From Roseiarcus sp036488815 (GTDB lineage: Bacteria > Pseudomonadota > Alphaproteobacteria > Rhizobiales > Beijerinckiaceae), in assembly GCA_036488815.1 (NCBI GenBank), contig DASXGX010000097.1, positions 44,387 to 108,386 on the forward strand: a DNA stretch of 64,000 nt. The letters run 5' to 3'. This document shows, one piece after another, positions 1 to 8,768 of this stretch. The stretch's first letter is position 1. Every line of letters starts with the position of its first letter. Made by a program: the position numbers and the translations under genes. The notes beneath the pieces are model-generated. The model searched no databases, was not told where the DNA came from, and worked only from the letters and a program-made list of their open reading frames with translations.

Positions 1-1445
1 CGCGCGAGAGGGCCAACGCCCCCTACGCGCCCCCGCCGCGTCCCGCCCCGGAGATCGTCCAGAAGATCAACTACGAAGAATGGGGCAAAATCCGTTTTCG
101 CAGCGACCATGCGTTGTTCGCGGACGGACCCGAGCGCTTCCCGCTGACCTTCTTTCACCTCGGCCTTTTCTTCCAGAAGGCGGTGGAGATGCACGTCGTC
201 GAGGGAGAGCTGTCGAAGCGGATCGTCTACGAACAGTCCTATTTCGACATGCCCTCGGACTCGGTCGCTCGGCAATTGCCGCAAGGTGCAGGCTTCGCGG
301 GCTTTCGCATCCAGGAGGCGCGCGACGGCGCGCTCGACTGGCGCAAGAACGACTGGGTCGCCTTCCTCGGCGCAGCCTATTTCCGCTCCATCGGCGAGTT
401 GCACCAATACGGCATGTCGGCGCGGGGCATCGCGCTCGACGTCGCGGTCGCCGACCGGCCGGAGGAATTTCCCGATTTCACCAACTTCTACATCGACTCG
501 AAAGAGGGCCAGGACAGCCTCGTGATCTACGCGCTGATGGAGGGCCCCTCGATCGTCGGCGTGTATCGCTTTCTGATGCAGCGCACCAAGGGCGTCGTGA
601 TGGACATCGAGACGACGCTGTTCACCCGCGCGCAGGTTTCGCGCTTCGGCATCGCGCCTCTCACCTCGATGTACTGGTTCTCCGAGACCAAGAAGGAGAC
701 GGCGATCGATTGGCGCCCCGAGGTGCACGATTCGGATGGCCTGTCGATGTGGTCCGGCAAGGGCGAGCGGCTGTGGCGGCCGCTCAACAATCCCCCGCGT
801 ATCATGGTGTCGTCCTTTCTCGACGAGAATCCGCGTGGCTTCGGGCTCTGCCAGCGCGACCGCGTCTTCGACCACTATCTCGACGGGGTCTTCTACGACC
901 GCCGCCCGACCGTGTGGGTCGAGCCGCTGCCAAGCCCGCAAGGGCAGGGCTGGGGCAAGGGATCGATCCAGCTTTGCGAGATCCCGACCGACGACGAGAT
1001 CCACGACAACATCGTGGCGATGTGGGTGCCCGAGAAGCCGGTGCCGGCGGGCGCCGAGCTCAACCTCAATTACCGCCTCCACTGGCTCGCCGACGAGCCC
1101 TATCCGACCAAGCTCGGCCGTTGCGTCGCCACCCGCCTCGGCCGGGGCGGCCAGCCCGGTCTACCCCGCCCCAAGGGCGTGCGGAAGTTCGTCGTCGAAT
1201 TCCTCGGCGGTCCGCTCTCGACGCTGGCCTATGGGGTCAAGCCGGAGATGGTGGTGACCGCCTCGCGCGGCTCGCTGCAAGGCTACCGCATTGTCGAAGC
1301 CGTGCCCGACGACGTGCCGGGCCACTGGCGCCTCGAGTTCGATCTCACGGTGGAGGGGACTGACCCGGTCGAACTGCGCTGCTTCCTCCAGGCGAACGGC
1401 GAGACGCTGACCGAAACCTGGATGTTCCAGTACCATCCCTTCTGA
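1..1445 (+). CDS. opgG: Glucan biosynthesis protein OpgG/MdoG family (5'-truncated by window edge)
   Basis: Periplasmic protein needed to make osmoregulated periplasmic glucans (OPGs); in this family it acts on the glucan backbone after synthesis by OpgH. The reading frame is open from base 3 of the window with no stop, so the true start and signal peptide lie upstream; the TTG at 114 is internal. Family features are the early segment INYEEWGKIRFR, the FFHLGLFFQKAV stretch, the SMYWFSETKK region and a C-terminal Ig-like part ending WMFQYHPF. About 480 residues are visible, close to the usual mature length. OpgG and OpgD are paralogues and I cannot separate them with certainty without the N-terminus. 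Stop at 1443-1445; trpS follows after about 90 bases. Confidence 0.88.
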   Translation, partial: RERANAPYAPPPRPAPEIVQKINYEEWGKIRFRSDHALFADGPERFPLTFFHLGLFFQKAVEMHVVEGELSKRIVYEQSYFDMPSDSVARQLPQGAGFAGFRIQEARDGALDWRKNDWVAFLGAAYFRSIGELHQYGMSARGIALDVAVADRPEEFPDFTNFYIDSKEGQDSLVIYALMEGPSIVGVYRFLMQRTKGVVMDIETTLFTRAQVSRFGIAPLTSMYWFSETKKETAIDWRPEVHDSDGLSMWSGKGERLWRPLNNPPRIMVSSFLDENPRGFGLCQRDRVFDHYLDGVFYDRRPTVWVEPLPSPQGQGWGKGSIQLCEIPTDDEIHDNIVAMWVPEKPVPAGAELNLNYRLHWLADEPYPTKLGRCVATRLGRGGQPGLPRPKGVRKFVVEFLGGPLSTLAYGVKPEMVVTASRGSLQGYRIVEAVPDDVPGHWRLEFDLTVEGTDPVELRCFLQANGETLTETWMFQYHPF

Positions 1446-1536
1446 ATGGGCTGAACGCGGTGGGGCTGCTGGCTCTTGCGCGACCGCCGCGGGGTTGCGA
1501 TAAGCCGCTCCTTCTCCAGCATTTTCGCGGGTCGAG

Positions 1537-2571
1537 ATGGCCAAGTTCTCTGAATTGGTGTTTTCCGGCATCCAGCCGACCGGCAACCTGCACCTCGGCA
1601 ATTATCTCGGAGCGCTCAAGCGCTTCGTCGAGATGCAGGCGAAGTACCCTTGCCTCTATTGCGTCGTCGATCTCCACGCGATCACCATGCCGCACGAGCC
1701 GGCGCAGTTGCGGCGGACGACGCGGGAGGTCACGGCGGCGTTCCTCGCCTGCGGCATCGATCCCAAGAAGAGCGCGGTCTTCAATCAGAGCCGCGTCGCC
1801 GAACACGCCGAACTCGCTTGGGTGCTCGATTGCGTGGCGCGTCTGGGCTGGCTCAACCGGATGACCCAGTTCAAGGAAAAGGCGGGCAAGGACCGGGAGA
1901 ACGCCTCGATCGGCCTCTATAACTACCCCGTGTTGATGGCGGCCGACATTCTGCTTTATCGCGCGACCCACGTGCCGGTCGGCGACGATCAGAAGCAGCA
2001 TCTCGAACTGACCCGCGACATCGCCCAGAAGTTCAACAACGACTTCGCCGCGACCATCGCGGAATGCGGGTTCGGCGACGCCTTCTTCCCGTTGCCGGAG
2101 CCGTTGATCCAGGGGCCGGCGACGCGGGTGATGAGCCTGCGCGACGGCACGAAGAAGATGTCGAAGTCGGATCCTTCCGAATACGCCCACATCGCTCTGA
2201 CCGACGACGCCGAAACGATCGCGCAGAAGATTCGCAAAGCCAAGACCGACGCCGGCGCGCTGCCCGGCGAAGTCGAGGGCCTCGCGGGCCGTCCGGAAGC
2301 CGACAATCTCGTGGGCATCTTCGCCGCCCTGGCGGACGAGACGAAGGCCGACGTGCTGCGCCGCTTCGCCGGCGGCCAGTTCTCGCAGTTCAAGAGTGCG
2401 CTCGCCGATCTCGCCGTCTCGAAGCTCGCGCCGATCCGCTCGGAGATCGTGCGTCTCAACGCCGATCCTTCCTATGTCGACGCCGTGCTGGCCGAGGGCG
2501 CCGAGAAGGCGCGCGCGATCGCCAGGCCGAACATGGATGCGGTCAAGGACATCGTCGGCCTCATCCGCTGA
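1537..2571 (+). CDS. trpS: Tryptophanyl-tRNA synthetase
   Basis: Class I aminoacyl-tRNA synthetase that charges tRNA-Trp in the cytoplasm. The 344-residue product matches the usual bacterial length. The HIGH-type motif is HLGN at residues 19-22, after PTGN, and the KMSKS loop is present exactly at residues 207-211 (KMSKS). The ATG start at 1537 opens directly into the expected MAKFSELVFSGIQPTG N-terminus. It sits alone between opgG and divL, with a weak hairpin just after the stop. Identification is secure. Confidence 0.97.
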   Translation: MAKFSELVFSGIQPTGNLHLGNYLGALKRFVEMQAKYPCLYCVVDLHAITMPHEPAQLRRTTREVTAAFLACGIDPKKSAVFNQSRVAEHAELAWVLDCVARLGWLNRMTQFKEKAGKDRENASIGLYNYPVLMAADILLYRATHVPVGDDQKQHLELTRDIAQKFNNDFAATIAECGFGDAFFPLPEPLIQGPATRVMSLRDGTKKMSKSDPSEYAHIALTDDAETIAQKIRKAKTDAGALPGEVEGLAGRPEADNLVGIFAALADETKADVLRRFAGGQFSQFKSALADLAVSKLAPIRSEIVRLNADPSYVDAVLAEGAEKARAIARPNMDAVKDIVGLIR

Positions 2572-2576
2572 ACGAG

Positions 2577-2598
2577 GCGCAAAAATATTTTTCTGCGC
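2577..2598 (+). terminator. Candidate weak terminator after trpS
   Basis: An imperfect inverted repeat with GCGC ends and an A/T-rich centre (GCGCAAAAATA against TTTTTCTGCGC) starts 6 bases after the trpS stop. The stem is mostly A:T and there is no separate U-tract, so termination is uncertain. The rest of the 278-base gap up to 2849 holds no gene I can support; it contains one GANTC site near 2762 and an imperfect repeat of GTTAACGA/CGTTAGG around 2720, possibly regulatory for divL. Confidence 0.35.
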
Positions 2599-2849
2599 GG
2601 TGGCGCCGTCTCCGAGGCCGTCAGGCAGCCAATCCGGCAACATCTTGAGTCGGCCGTTCGCGGTCCCACTAAATGCTGCTGCCTGTGCGTCAGGCCCGCA
2701 TAAGGATCGCAAAGCTCAGGTTAACGACTTTCTCGTTAGGTTTGCGTAAGTCTGAGGCGAGCTGATTCGTTCTTCCTGGCGGAAGAGGACGGCAGCGGCG
2801 GCGGCGAGCCATACAAAATGGGCGCGCCGATGTCTCAGGGGGCCATGGC

Positions 2850-5375
2850 GTGCGACGGATATATAAACCGGCGAGCGCAGCAGGAGGGTCGAGGGGCGCC
2901 CGTCCGCTGTCTGGTCGGATTTGGCCGAAGGCCGCGGCTGCGCTCGTCGTGGTAGCGGCGTTCGCCTCGTCCGAGGCGAGCGCGCGCGGCGACTTCGGTT
3001 CCGACTTGCTGTCGGGCGACGCGCTGTTGACCAACGACATCACTGGCCTCGTCATCCTTCTCCTGCTGTTCTTCTCGGTGCTGACCGCTTCGCTGCATCT
3101 CGTCGGGCGTCGGCGCTGGACGCATCGCGAGAACGAACTTGCCGGCGAACTCGCGCGCACCCGGGCCGGCCTCGATCGCGCCAATCTCTTCCTCGCCAGC
3201 GAACCGCAAATTCTCGTCGCTTGGGAGCGGCCGGACAGCGAACCGCGCATCGAGGGCGATTTCGCCCTCGTCGCCGACGCGCCGCTGCCGCAACGCGTGC
3301 TCTCCTTCTCGACATGGCTCGCGCCGGCCGTGGCGGCGAATGTCGGGCATGCCGTCGAGCGGCTGCTCGATCGGGGCGAAGCGTTTTCGATCGCCGCCGC
3401 GAGCCTCAAAGGGCGCCATTTCGAGATCGACGGCCGCGCCGTCGCCGGCTGCGCGGTGATGCGCATCCGAGACGTATCAGGCGACCGCCTGCAACTCGCC
3501 CGCCTGCGCGACAGCCACGCCGAGGCCAACAGCGCGCTCGCTTCGTTGCGCGCCCTGCTCGATGCGGCGACGCATCCGGCCTGGACGCGCGACTCCGAAG
3601 GCCGCGTCGCCTGGACCAATCTCGCTTATGCGCGCGCCGTCGAGGCGAACGACCCCGCCGACGCGGCGAGCCGCAGTCTCGAACTGTTCGACCAGGAACT
3701 CTGCGCCGAGGCGCTCGTCGAGCGAGGCCGCTCCGGCGCCTGGCGGCGCGACGCGCGCGCCGTCGTCGCCGGCGAGCGCAAGCTGTTTCGCGTGGTGGAG
3801 GTCGCCACCGAGACGGGCGCGGCGGGCCTCGCCACCGATCTCTCCGAGGTCGAGGCGCTGCGGGCCGAGATGGAGCGCCACACCGGCGCCTATTCGCGTA
3901 TGCTCGATCAGCTCTCGACCGCAGTCGCGATCTTCGATCGCGCCAAGCGGCTGACCTTCTACAACGCCGCCTATCGGCAGATTTGGTCGCTCGATCCGGC
4001 GTTCCTCGATTCCCAGCCCACGGACGGCGAGATCCTGGACCGTCTGCGCGCGAAGCGCCAATTGCCCGAACAGGCCGATTTTCGCACCTGGAAGACGCAG
4101 GCTCTCGCCGCCTATCAGGCGATCGAACCGATCGAGAACGTCTGGCATCTGCCGGACGGGCGGGCGCTGCGCGTCGTCGCCAGCCCCAATCCGCAAGGCG
4201 GCGTGACCTATCTCTTCGACGACGCGACGCAGAGCTACGCGCTCGCCTCGCAAGTCAACGCGCTGACCCGCGTGCAGGGCGAGACGCTAGACGCGCTGAA
4301 GGAAGGCGTCGCGGTGTTCGGCGCCGATGGGCGGATGAAGCTGATCAATCCCGCCTTCGCCGACATCTGGGGCTTCGACGCGACGCGCGCCGCCGATCGC
4401 CCGCACATCGACGAGGTCGCGCGAAGCTGCGCGCCGCTGCTCGCCGATGGGAGCCTGTGGGACGGGCTGCGCGAAACAATCGTCGGTCTGCCAGAGGACC
4501 GCCGCGGCTTCGGCACGCGCGTCGAGCGCAAGGACGGCCTGGTGCTCGACTGCGCCGCGCTCCCACTGCCGGACGGCGCAACCTTGCTCACCTTCCTGGA
4601 CGTCACCGCCGGCGCCGACTTCGAGCGCGCGCTGACCGAACGCAACCAGGCGCTGATCAGCGCCGAGAAGCTGCGCAACGACTTCGTCAATCACGTCTCC
4701 TACGAATTGCGGACGCCGCTGACGAACATCATCGGCTTCACCCAATTGCTCGCCGATGGCGGCGTCGGCCCGCTCAACCCCAAGCAGCTCGAATATGCGG
4801 GCTTCATCACGACCTCCTCGGCTGCGCTGCTTGCGATCATCAACGACATTCTCGATCTCGCCTCCATCGACGCCGGCGCTCTGGAGCTTCGCCCGGAAAG
4901 CGTCGACGTGGTCGAGGCGATGAAGGCGGCCGCGGAAGGGGTGCAGGACCGCCTCAGCGAATCCAAGATCGAATTGCGCATCGTCGCCACCGACGACGTC
5001 GGCTCGCTCAAGGCGGACGGGCGACGAATCCGCCAGATCCTATTCAATCTGCTTTCCAACGCGATCGGCTTTTCGGCGCCCGGCCAGACTGTTACCCTGG
5101 CGGCGATGCGCCGAGGCTCCGAGATCGTTTTCAAGGTCAGCGATCGCGGACGCGGCATTCCCTCCGAGGTGCTCGACCGCGTGTTCGATCGTTTTGAGAG
5201 CCACACCGGCGGCTCGCGCCATCGCGGTCCGGGTCTCGGGCTGTCGATCGTGCGCGCCCTCGTCGAATTGCACGGAGGACGAGTCCAGATCGACTCGGCG
5301 CTCGGAGAGGGCACGACGGTGACTTGCATGTTCCCGATCGACGGCGTGACGAACGTCGAGAGCGCGGCCGCCTGA
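2850..5375 (+). CDS. divL: DivL-type cell-cycle sensor kinase with Tyr in the H-box
   Basis: Large PAS-containing histidine-kinase-like protein (841 residues). In Caulobacter, DivL controls the CckA-CtrA phosphorelay through binding of DivK and carries Tyr where kinases have the phospho-accepting His. Here the H-box reads HVSYELRTPL, with Tyr618 (codon 4701-4703) at that position, which is the DivL hallmark. An N-terminal hydrophobic stretch (about residues 28-45) and a clear membrane segment (about 66-87) precede several PAS-like regions (about 240-600), the DHp helix and an intact ATP-binding domain (LFNLLSNA N-box, DRGRGIP and GPGLGLSIV G-boxes). The start is GTG; the ATG at 2845 is out of frame. 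It abuts tsaE-amgK (1 base between), as expected for an operon. Function by family plus H-box; membership in this organism's CtrA pathway is inferred. Confidence 0.88.
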   Translation: MRRIYKPASAAGGSRGARPLSGRIWPKAAAALVVVAAFASSEASARGDFGSDLLSGDALLTNDITGLVILLLLFFSVLTASLHLVGRRRWTHRENELAGELARTRAGLDRANLFLASEPQILVAWERPDSEPRIEGDFALVADAPLPQRVLSFSTWLAPAVAANVGHAVERLLDRGEAFSIAAASLKGRHFEIDGRAVAGCAVMRIRDVSGDRLQLARLRDSHAEANSALASLRALLDAATHPAWTRDSEGRVAWTNLAYARAVEANDPADAASRSLELFDQELCAEALVERGRSGAWRRDARAVVAGERKLFRVVEVATETGAAGLATDLSEVEALRAEMERHTGAYSRMLDQLSTAVAIFDRAKRLTFYNAAYRQIWSLDPAFLDSQPTDGEILDRLRAKRQLPEQADFRTWKTQALAAYQAIEPIENVWHLPDGRALRVVASPNPQGGVTYLFDDATQSYALASQVNALTRVQGETLDALKEGVAVFGADGRMKLINPAFADIWGFDATRAADRPHIDEVARSCAPLLADGSLWDGLRETIVGLPEDRRGFGTRVERKDGLVLDCAALPLPDGATLLTFLDVTAGADFERALTERNQALISAEKLRNDFVNHVSYELRTPLTNIIGFTQLLADGGVGPLNPKQLEYAGFITTSSAALLAIINDILDLASIDAGALELRPESVDVVEAMKAAAEGVQDRLSESKIELRIVATDDVGSLKADGRRIRQILFNLLSNAIGFSAPGQTVTLAAMRRGSEIVFKVSDRGRGIPSEVLDRVFDRFESHTGGSRHRGPGLGLSIVRALVELHGGRVQIDSALGEGTTVTCMFPIDGVTNVESAAA

Positions 5376-5376
5376 G

Positions 5377-6936
5377 ATGGTCACCGCGCCAAACGGCGTT
5401 CGCGTCGAATCGATCGACCTTCCCGACGAGGCGGCGACCCTCGAATTCGCCAAGTGGACCGCCGACTTCGTCGAGCCCGGCGATTTTCTCGCGCTCGCCG
5501 GCGATCTCGGCGCCGGTAAGACGACGTATGCGCGCGGCTTTCTGCGCGCCTTGCTCGGCGATCCCGAACTCGAGGCGCCGAGCCCGACCTTCACCTTGAT
5601 GCAGATCTACGACGGGCCGCGCTTTCCCGTCGTTCACGCCGACTTCTATCGTCTGCGCGGCGCCGAGGAGCTGACGCAACTCGGCTGGGACGAAGTCGTC
5701 GAAGGCGCCGTGACACTCGCTGAATGGGCGGAGCGCGCGGCGGAGGCGCTGCCGGCCGACCGGCTCGAGATCGCCTTCCTCTTCGATGTCTCGAAAGGCG
5801 CGGATTTCCGGCGCGTCGAAGTGCGCGCATTCGGCGCGCTCGCGGGTCGCTATGCGCGGGCGCGCGCCATCGAGGCGCTGCTGCGGCAGGCCGGGTGGGA
5901 GGAGGCGCGGCGCGATTTCCTGCAAGGCGACGCCTCCGTCCGAGCCTACGAGCGCCTGACCATGGACGACGGGCGGACCGCCATCCTCATGATTTCGCCG
6001 CCGCGGCCGGACGGGCCAATCCTGCGGTACGGCAAGCCCTACGCGGCGATCGCGAAGCTCTCGCCCGACATTCGCGCGTTTCTCGCCATGGCGGAGGGCC
6101 TGCGCGCAGTCGGCTGTTCGACGCCGCGCATCTACGCCCACCGCGTCGCCGACGGGCTCGCGCTCCTCGAGGACTTCGGGCCTCAGACGATCGCCGACGA
6201 GCGGGGGCCGAACGCGGCCCGCTACGCCGAGGCGACAGCGCTGCTCGCCGATCTGCACGCCCGCTCGCTGCCTGCCGAGCTTGCGGTGGACGGCGAGACC
6301 TATACGCTGCCGGTCTACGACGTCGAGGCGATGCTGGTCGAGGTGGAGCTGGCGATCGAATGGTATGCGCCCGCGGTCGCGCGGGTGATGCCGAGTTCGG
6401 GCGCGCGCGTGCAGTTCCTCGCCCTGTGGCGCGACCTCCTCGGGCCGATCCTCGCGCAGCCCGTCACCTGGACCTTGCGCGACTACCACTCGCCCAACCT
6501 GCACTGGCTGGAAAATCGGGCCGGCTTGCAACGCCTCGGCCTGATCGACTTCCAGGACGCCGTGTTGGGGCCGCCCGCCTATGACCTCGCCTCCCTGCTG
6601 CAGGATGCGCGCGTCGACGTTTCCGACGATCTCGAACTGCGGCTCCTCGCCTTCTACGCGCGCCTGCGCGCCGGCGCCGACCCCGATTTCGACGCCGAGG
6701 GATTTGCCGCCGCCTACGCCGTCATGGCGGCGCAGCGCGCGACGAAAATCCTCGGCATCTTCGCGCGGCTCGACAAGCGCGACGGCAAGCCGCAGTATTT
6801 GCGCCATCTTCCGCGCATCGAGCGGCGCCTCGCCAAGAACCTCGCGCATCCCTTGCTTCAGCCGCTGCGGTCCTGGTATCAGACGCACCTGCCGCGCGCC
6901 TCCGGCGAGGCCGAATCCTCCCCCTTAGAGCCCTGA
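5377..6936 (+). CDS. tsaE-amgK: TsaE ATPase fused to AmgK-like sugar kinase
   Basis: Two-domain fusion of 519 residues. Residues about 1-150 are TsaE, the ATPase of the tRNA threonylcarbamoyladenosine (t6A37) complex: Walker A GDLGAGKTT at 42-50, then SPTFTLMQIY and the LAEW motif. Residues about 165-519 are an aminoglycoside-phosphotransferase-fold kinase with the catalytic loop RDYHSPNLHWL and metal-binding DFQD. Its closest functional match is AmgK, the anomeric MurNAc/GlcNAc kinase, because the next gene (3 bases on) is a MurU-type uridylyltransferase and AmgK-MurU form the cell-wall recycling bypass to UDP-MurNAc. The fusion is known in alphaproteobacteria. Kinase substrate is inferred from context. 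Confidence 0.9.
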   Translation: MVTAPNGVRVESIDLPDEAATLEFAKWTADFVEPGDFLALAGDLGAGKTTYARGFLRALLGDPELEAPSPTFTLMQIYDGPRFPVVHADFYRLRGAEELTQLGWDEVVEGAVTLAEWAERAAEALPADRLEIAFLFDVSKGADFRRVEVRAFGALAGRYARARAIEALLRQAGWEEARRDFLQGDASVRAYERLTMDDGRTAILMISPPRPDGPILRYGKPYAAIAKLSPDIRAFLAMAEGLRAVGCSTPRIYAHRVADGLALLEDFGPQTIADERGPNAARYAEATALLADLHARSLPAELAVDGETYTLPVYDVEAMLVEVELAIEWYAPAVARVMPSSGARVQFLALWRDLLGPILAQPVTWTLRDYHSPNLHWLENRAGLQRLGLIDFQDAVLGPPAYDLASLLQDARVDVSDDLELRLLAFYARLRAGADPDFDAEGFAAAYAVMAAQRATKILGIFARLDKRDGKPQYLRHLPRIERRLAKNLAHPLLQPLRSWYQTHLPRASGEAESSPLEP

Positions 6937-6939
6937 CCT

Positions 6940-7665
6940 ATGCCTTCGCCGACGCCCACGACCGCCATGGTGTTCGCCGCGGGCCTGGGAACGCGCATGC
7001 GCCCGATCACCCAGACGCTGCCCAAGCCGCTGATCGAGGTCGCGGGCCGCGCGCTGATCGACCACTGCCTCGACCGCTTCGCGGAAAACGGCGTCGCGCG
7101 TGCGATCGTCAACGTCCATTGGCTTGCCGATCAGATCGAGACGCACCTCGCCAAGCGCCGCGCGCCGCAGGTTTTCATTTCGGACGAGCGCAAGCGGTTG
7201 CTCGATCAGGGCGGCGGCATCAAGCGCGCCTTGCCTCTGATTGGCGCGGAGCCGTTCTTCCTATGCAACACCGACGCCTTCTGGATCGAAGGGCCGCGCT
7301 CGAACCTGGCGCGTCTCGCGGCAGCCTTCGATCCCGAGACGATGGACGCTATGCTTCTGGTCGCCGCGAGCGCCGGCGCCGTCGGCGTCGACTGGCCAGG
7401 CGATTTCAACATGGACCGCGACGGGCGCCTCTCCCAGCGTGAGCACCGGCAAGTGGCGCCGTTCGTCTACACCGGCGTCGGCATCATCAAGCCGGAACTG
7501 TTCGCCGGGATTGGGGAGGACGTGTTCCGCCTGGCGCCGTTCTTCTTTCAAGCGGCCGAGAAAGGCCGTCTGTTCGGGCTGCGCCTCGACGGCCTCTGGC
7601 TCCATGTGGGGCGCCCCGAATCGATCGCCGAGGCGGAAAAGGCTATCGATCGTTCGATTCTGTAA
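6940..7665 (+). CDS. murU: MurU-like MurNAc-1-phosphate uridylyltransferase
   Basis: Nucleotidyltransferase of 241 residues that would convert MurNAc-1-phosphate to UDP-MurNAc in peptidoglycan recycling, bypassing MurA/MurB. The N-terminus has the sugar-phosphate nucleotidyltransferase signature FAAGLGTRMRPIT followed by PKPL, and the ending LWLHVGRPESIAEAE is typical of the family. It starts 3 bases after the AmgK-domain gene, so the two are very probably co-translated. A general sugar-1-phosphate nucleotidyltransferase is the alternative; the pairing with AmgK favours MurU. Confidence 0.87.
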   Translation: MPSPTPTTAMVFAAGLGTRMRPITQTLPKPLIEVAGRALIDHCLDRFAENGVARAIVNVHWLADQIETHLAKRRAPQVFISDERKRLLDQGGGIKRALPLIGAEPFFLCNTDAFWIEGPRSNLARLAAAFDPETMDAMLLVAASAGAVGVDWPGDFNMDRDGRLSQREHRQVAPFVYTGVGIIKPELFAGIGEDVFRLAPFFFQAAEKGRLFGLRLDGLWLHVGRPESIAEAEKAIDRSIL

Positions 7666-7667
7666 GG

Positions 7668-8681
7668 GTGGCCTCGCCGCCGGCGAGGCTTGAGGCGATC
7701 GGCGAGGCGATGCAGAGCTTGGACCAAACGCCGGAGCGGACGAAGCGGGGGCGAATCGCCGCGGTCGACGTCGCGCGCGCGCTGGCGCTTCTCGGCATGG
7801 CCGCCTACCACCTGACGTGGGACCTCGCGCATTTCGGCTTTATCGGGCCGAGCGTTCCGTTCACGCCGGTCATGCGGCTCGTCTCGCATACGGTCGCGAG
7901 CGCCTTTCTGGCGCTGGTCGGCGTCTCGTTCGCGCTGGCGCATTCCAAGGGGTTGAGGCGTGAAGCGTTTCTTCGCCGCGTGACGGTGGTCGCCTGCGCC
8001 GCTTTCCTGGTGACGTTGGCGACGGAGTTCCTCGCGCCGGAGGAGCCGATCACCTTTGGCATCCTCCACTGCATCGCCGCCGCGAGCCTCTTGGCGGCGA
8101 TATTCGTCGCGGCGCCGATCTGGATGGGGTTCGCTGCGGGCGCGCTGGCGATCGCCGCGCCGCTGGTCGTCTCGTTCGACCGGTTCAACGGTCCCGCGCT
8201 CGCCTGGCTGGGCCTCGGGACCGTCGCGCCGCCGACACTCGACTGGCGGCCTTTGCTGCCTTGGTCAGGCGTTGTCCTCGTCGCTCTCTCGCTGGCGCGC
8301 GCCGTCCTGCCGCGTGTCGCCGACGCGCCGTGGGCGCGCTGGCGTCCTCATACGATCGCGGGCCGCGCCATGGCGTTCGCCGGCCGGCATAGCCTCGCGA
8401 TCTATCTCGTCCACCAGCCGATCTTGTTCGCGGCGCTGTTCGCTCTGGCCAATGTGACGGGCGTCGCCGCGCGGCATGAGCGGACGTCCTACATCGCGGC
8501 CTGCCGGCCCGCCTGCGTCGAAAACGGCGGCGACCTCGACCTGTGCGAGAAGGCTTGCGCCTGCGTCGCGGATCGCGCGCAGGCCGCCGGTTTGCCGCTT
8601 GTCTCGACCGCGGGGAAAGGCGATGAGACGCGCCAGCGTCTCAGAGCGGTCGTCGACTCCTGCAGCTCCCAAGCGCGGTGA
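7668..8681 (+). CDS. DUF1624 / heparan-alpha-glucosaminide N-acetyltransferase-like membrane protein with Cys-rich tail
   Basis: Polytopic membrane protein (337 residues from the GTG at 7668; an in-frame ATG at 7710 gives 323 residues and is a good alternative). The first membrane segment has the family motif AVDVARALALLGMAAYHLTWDL, followed by about seven hydrophobic segments and a final HSLAIYLVHQP motif as in acyltransferases of the DUF1624 group. After the last membrane segment comes a tail of about 65 residues with cysteines spaced C-x3-C-x9-C-x3-C-x-C. It lies 2 bases after murU, suggesting co-expression with cell-wall recycling genes; a sugar acetyltransferase role is possible but inferred. 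Confidence 0.75.
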   Translation: MASPPARLEAIGEAMQSLDQTPERTKRGRIAAVDVARALALLGMAAYHLTWDLAHFGFIGPSVPFTPVMRLVSHTVASAFLALVGVSFALAHSKGLRREAFLRRVTVVACAAFLVTLATEFLAPEEPITFGILHCIAAASLLAAIFVAAPIWMGFAAGALAIAAPLVVSFDRFNGPALAWLGLGTVAPPTLDWRPLLPWSGVVLVALSLARAVLPRVADAPWARWRPHTIAGRAMAFAGRHSLAIYLVHQPILFAALFALANVTGVAARHERTSYIAACRPACVENGGDLDLCEKACACVADRAQAAGLPLVSTAGKGDETRQRLRAVVDSCSSQAR

Positions 8682-8703
8682 CGAAGCCGTCTTTGCCGGG
8701 TAA

Positions 8704-8757
8704 GCGCAGCAATCCACGCGGAGGTATGGATTGCTTGGTCGTTCGCTCCTCGCAATA
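8704..8757. repeat. Extragenic palindromic repeat, partial copy (family A)
   Basis: The convergent gap between the DUF1624 gene and iolB holds an 8-base inverted repeat GCAATCCA/TGGATTGC (8709-8716 and 8727-8734) followed by TTCGCTCCTCGCAAT. This matches the right part of the longer element at 12786-12878. It may double as a terminator for the two converging genes. Confidence 0.7.
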
Positions 8758-8768
8758 AAAGTGGGCGG

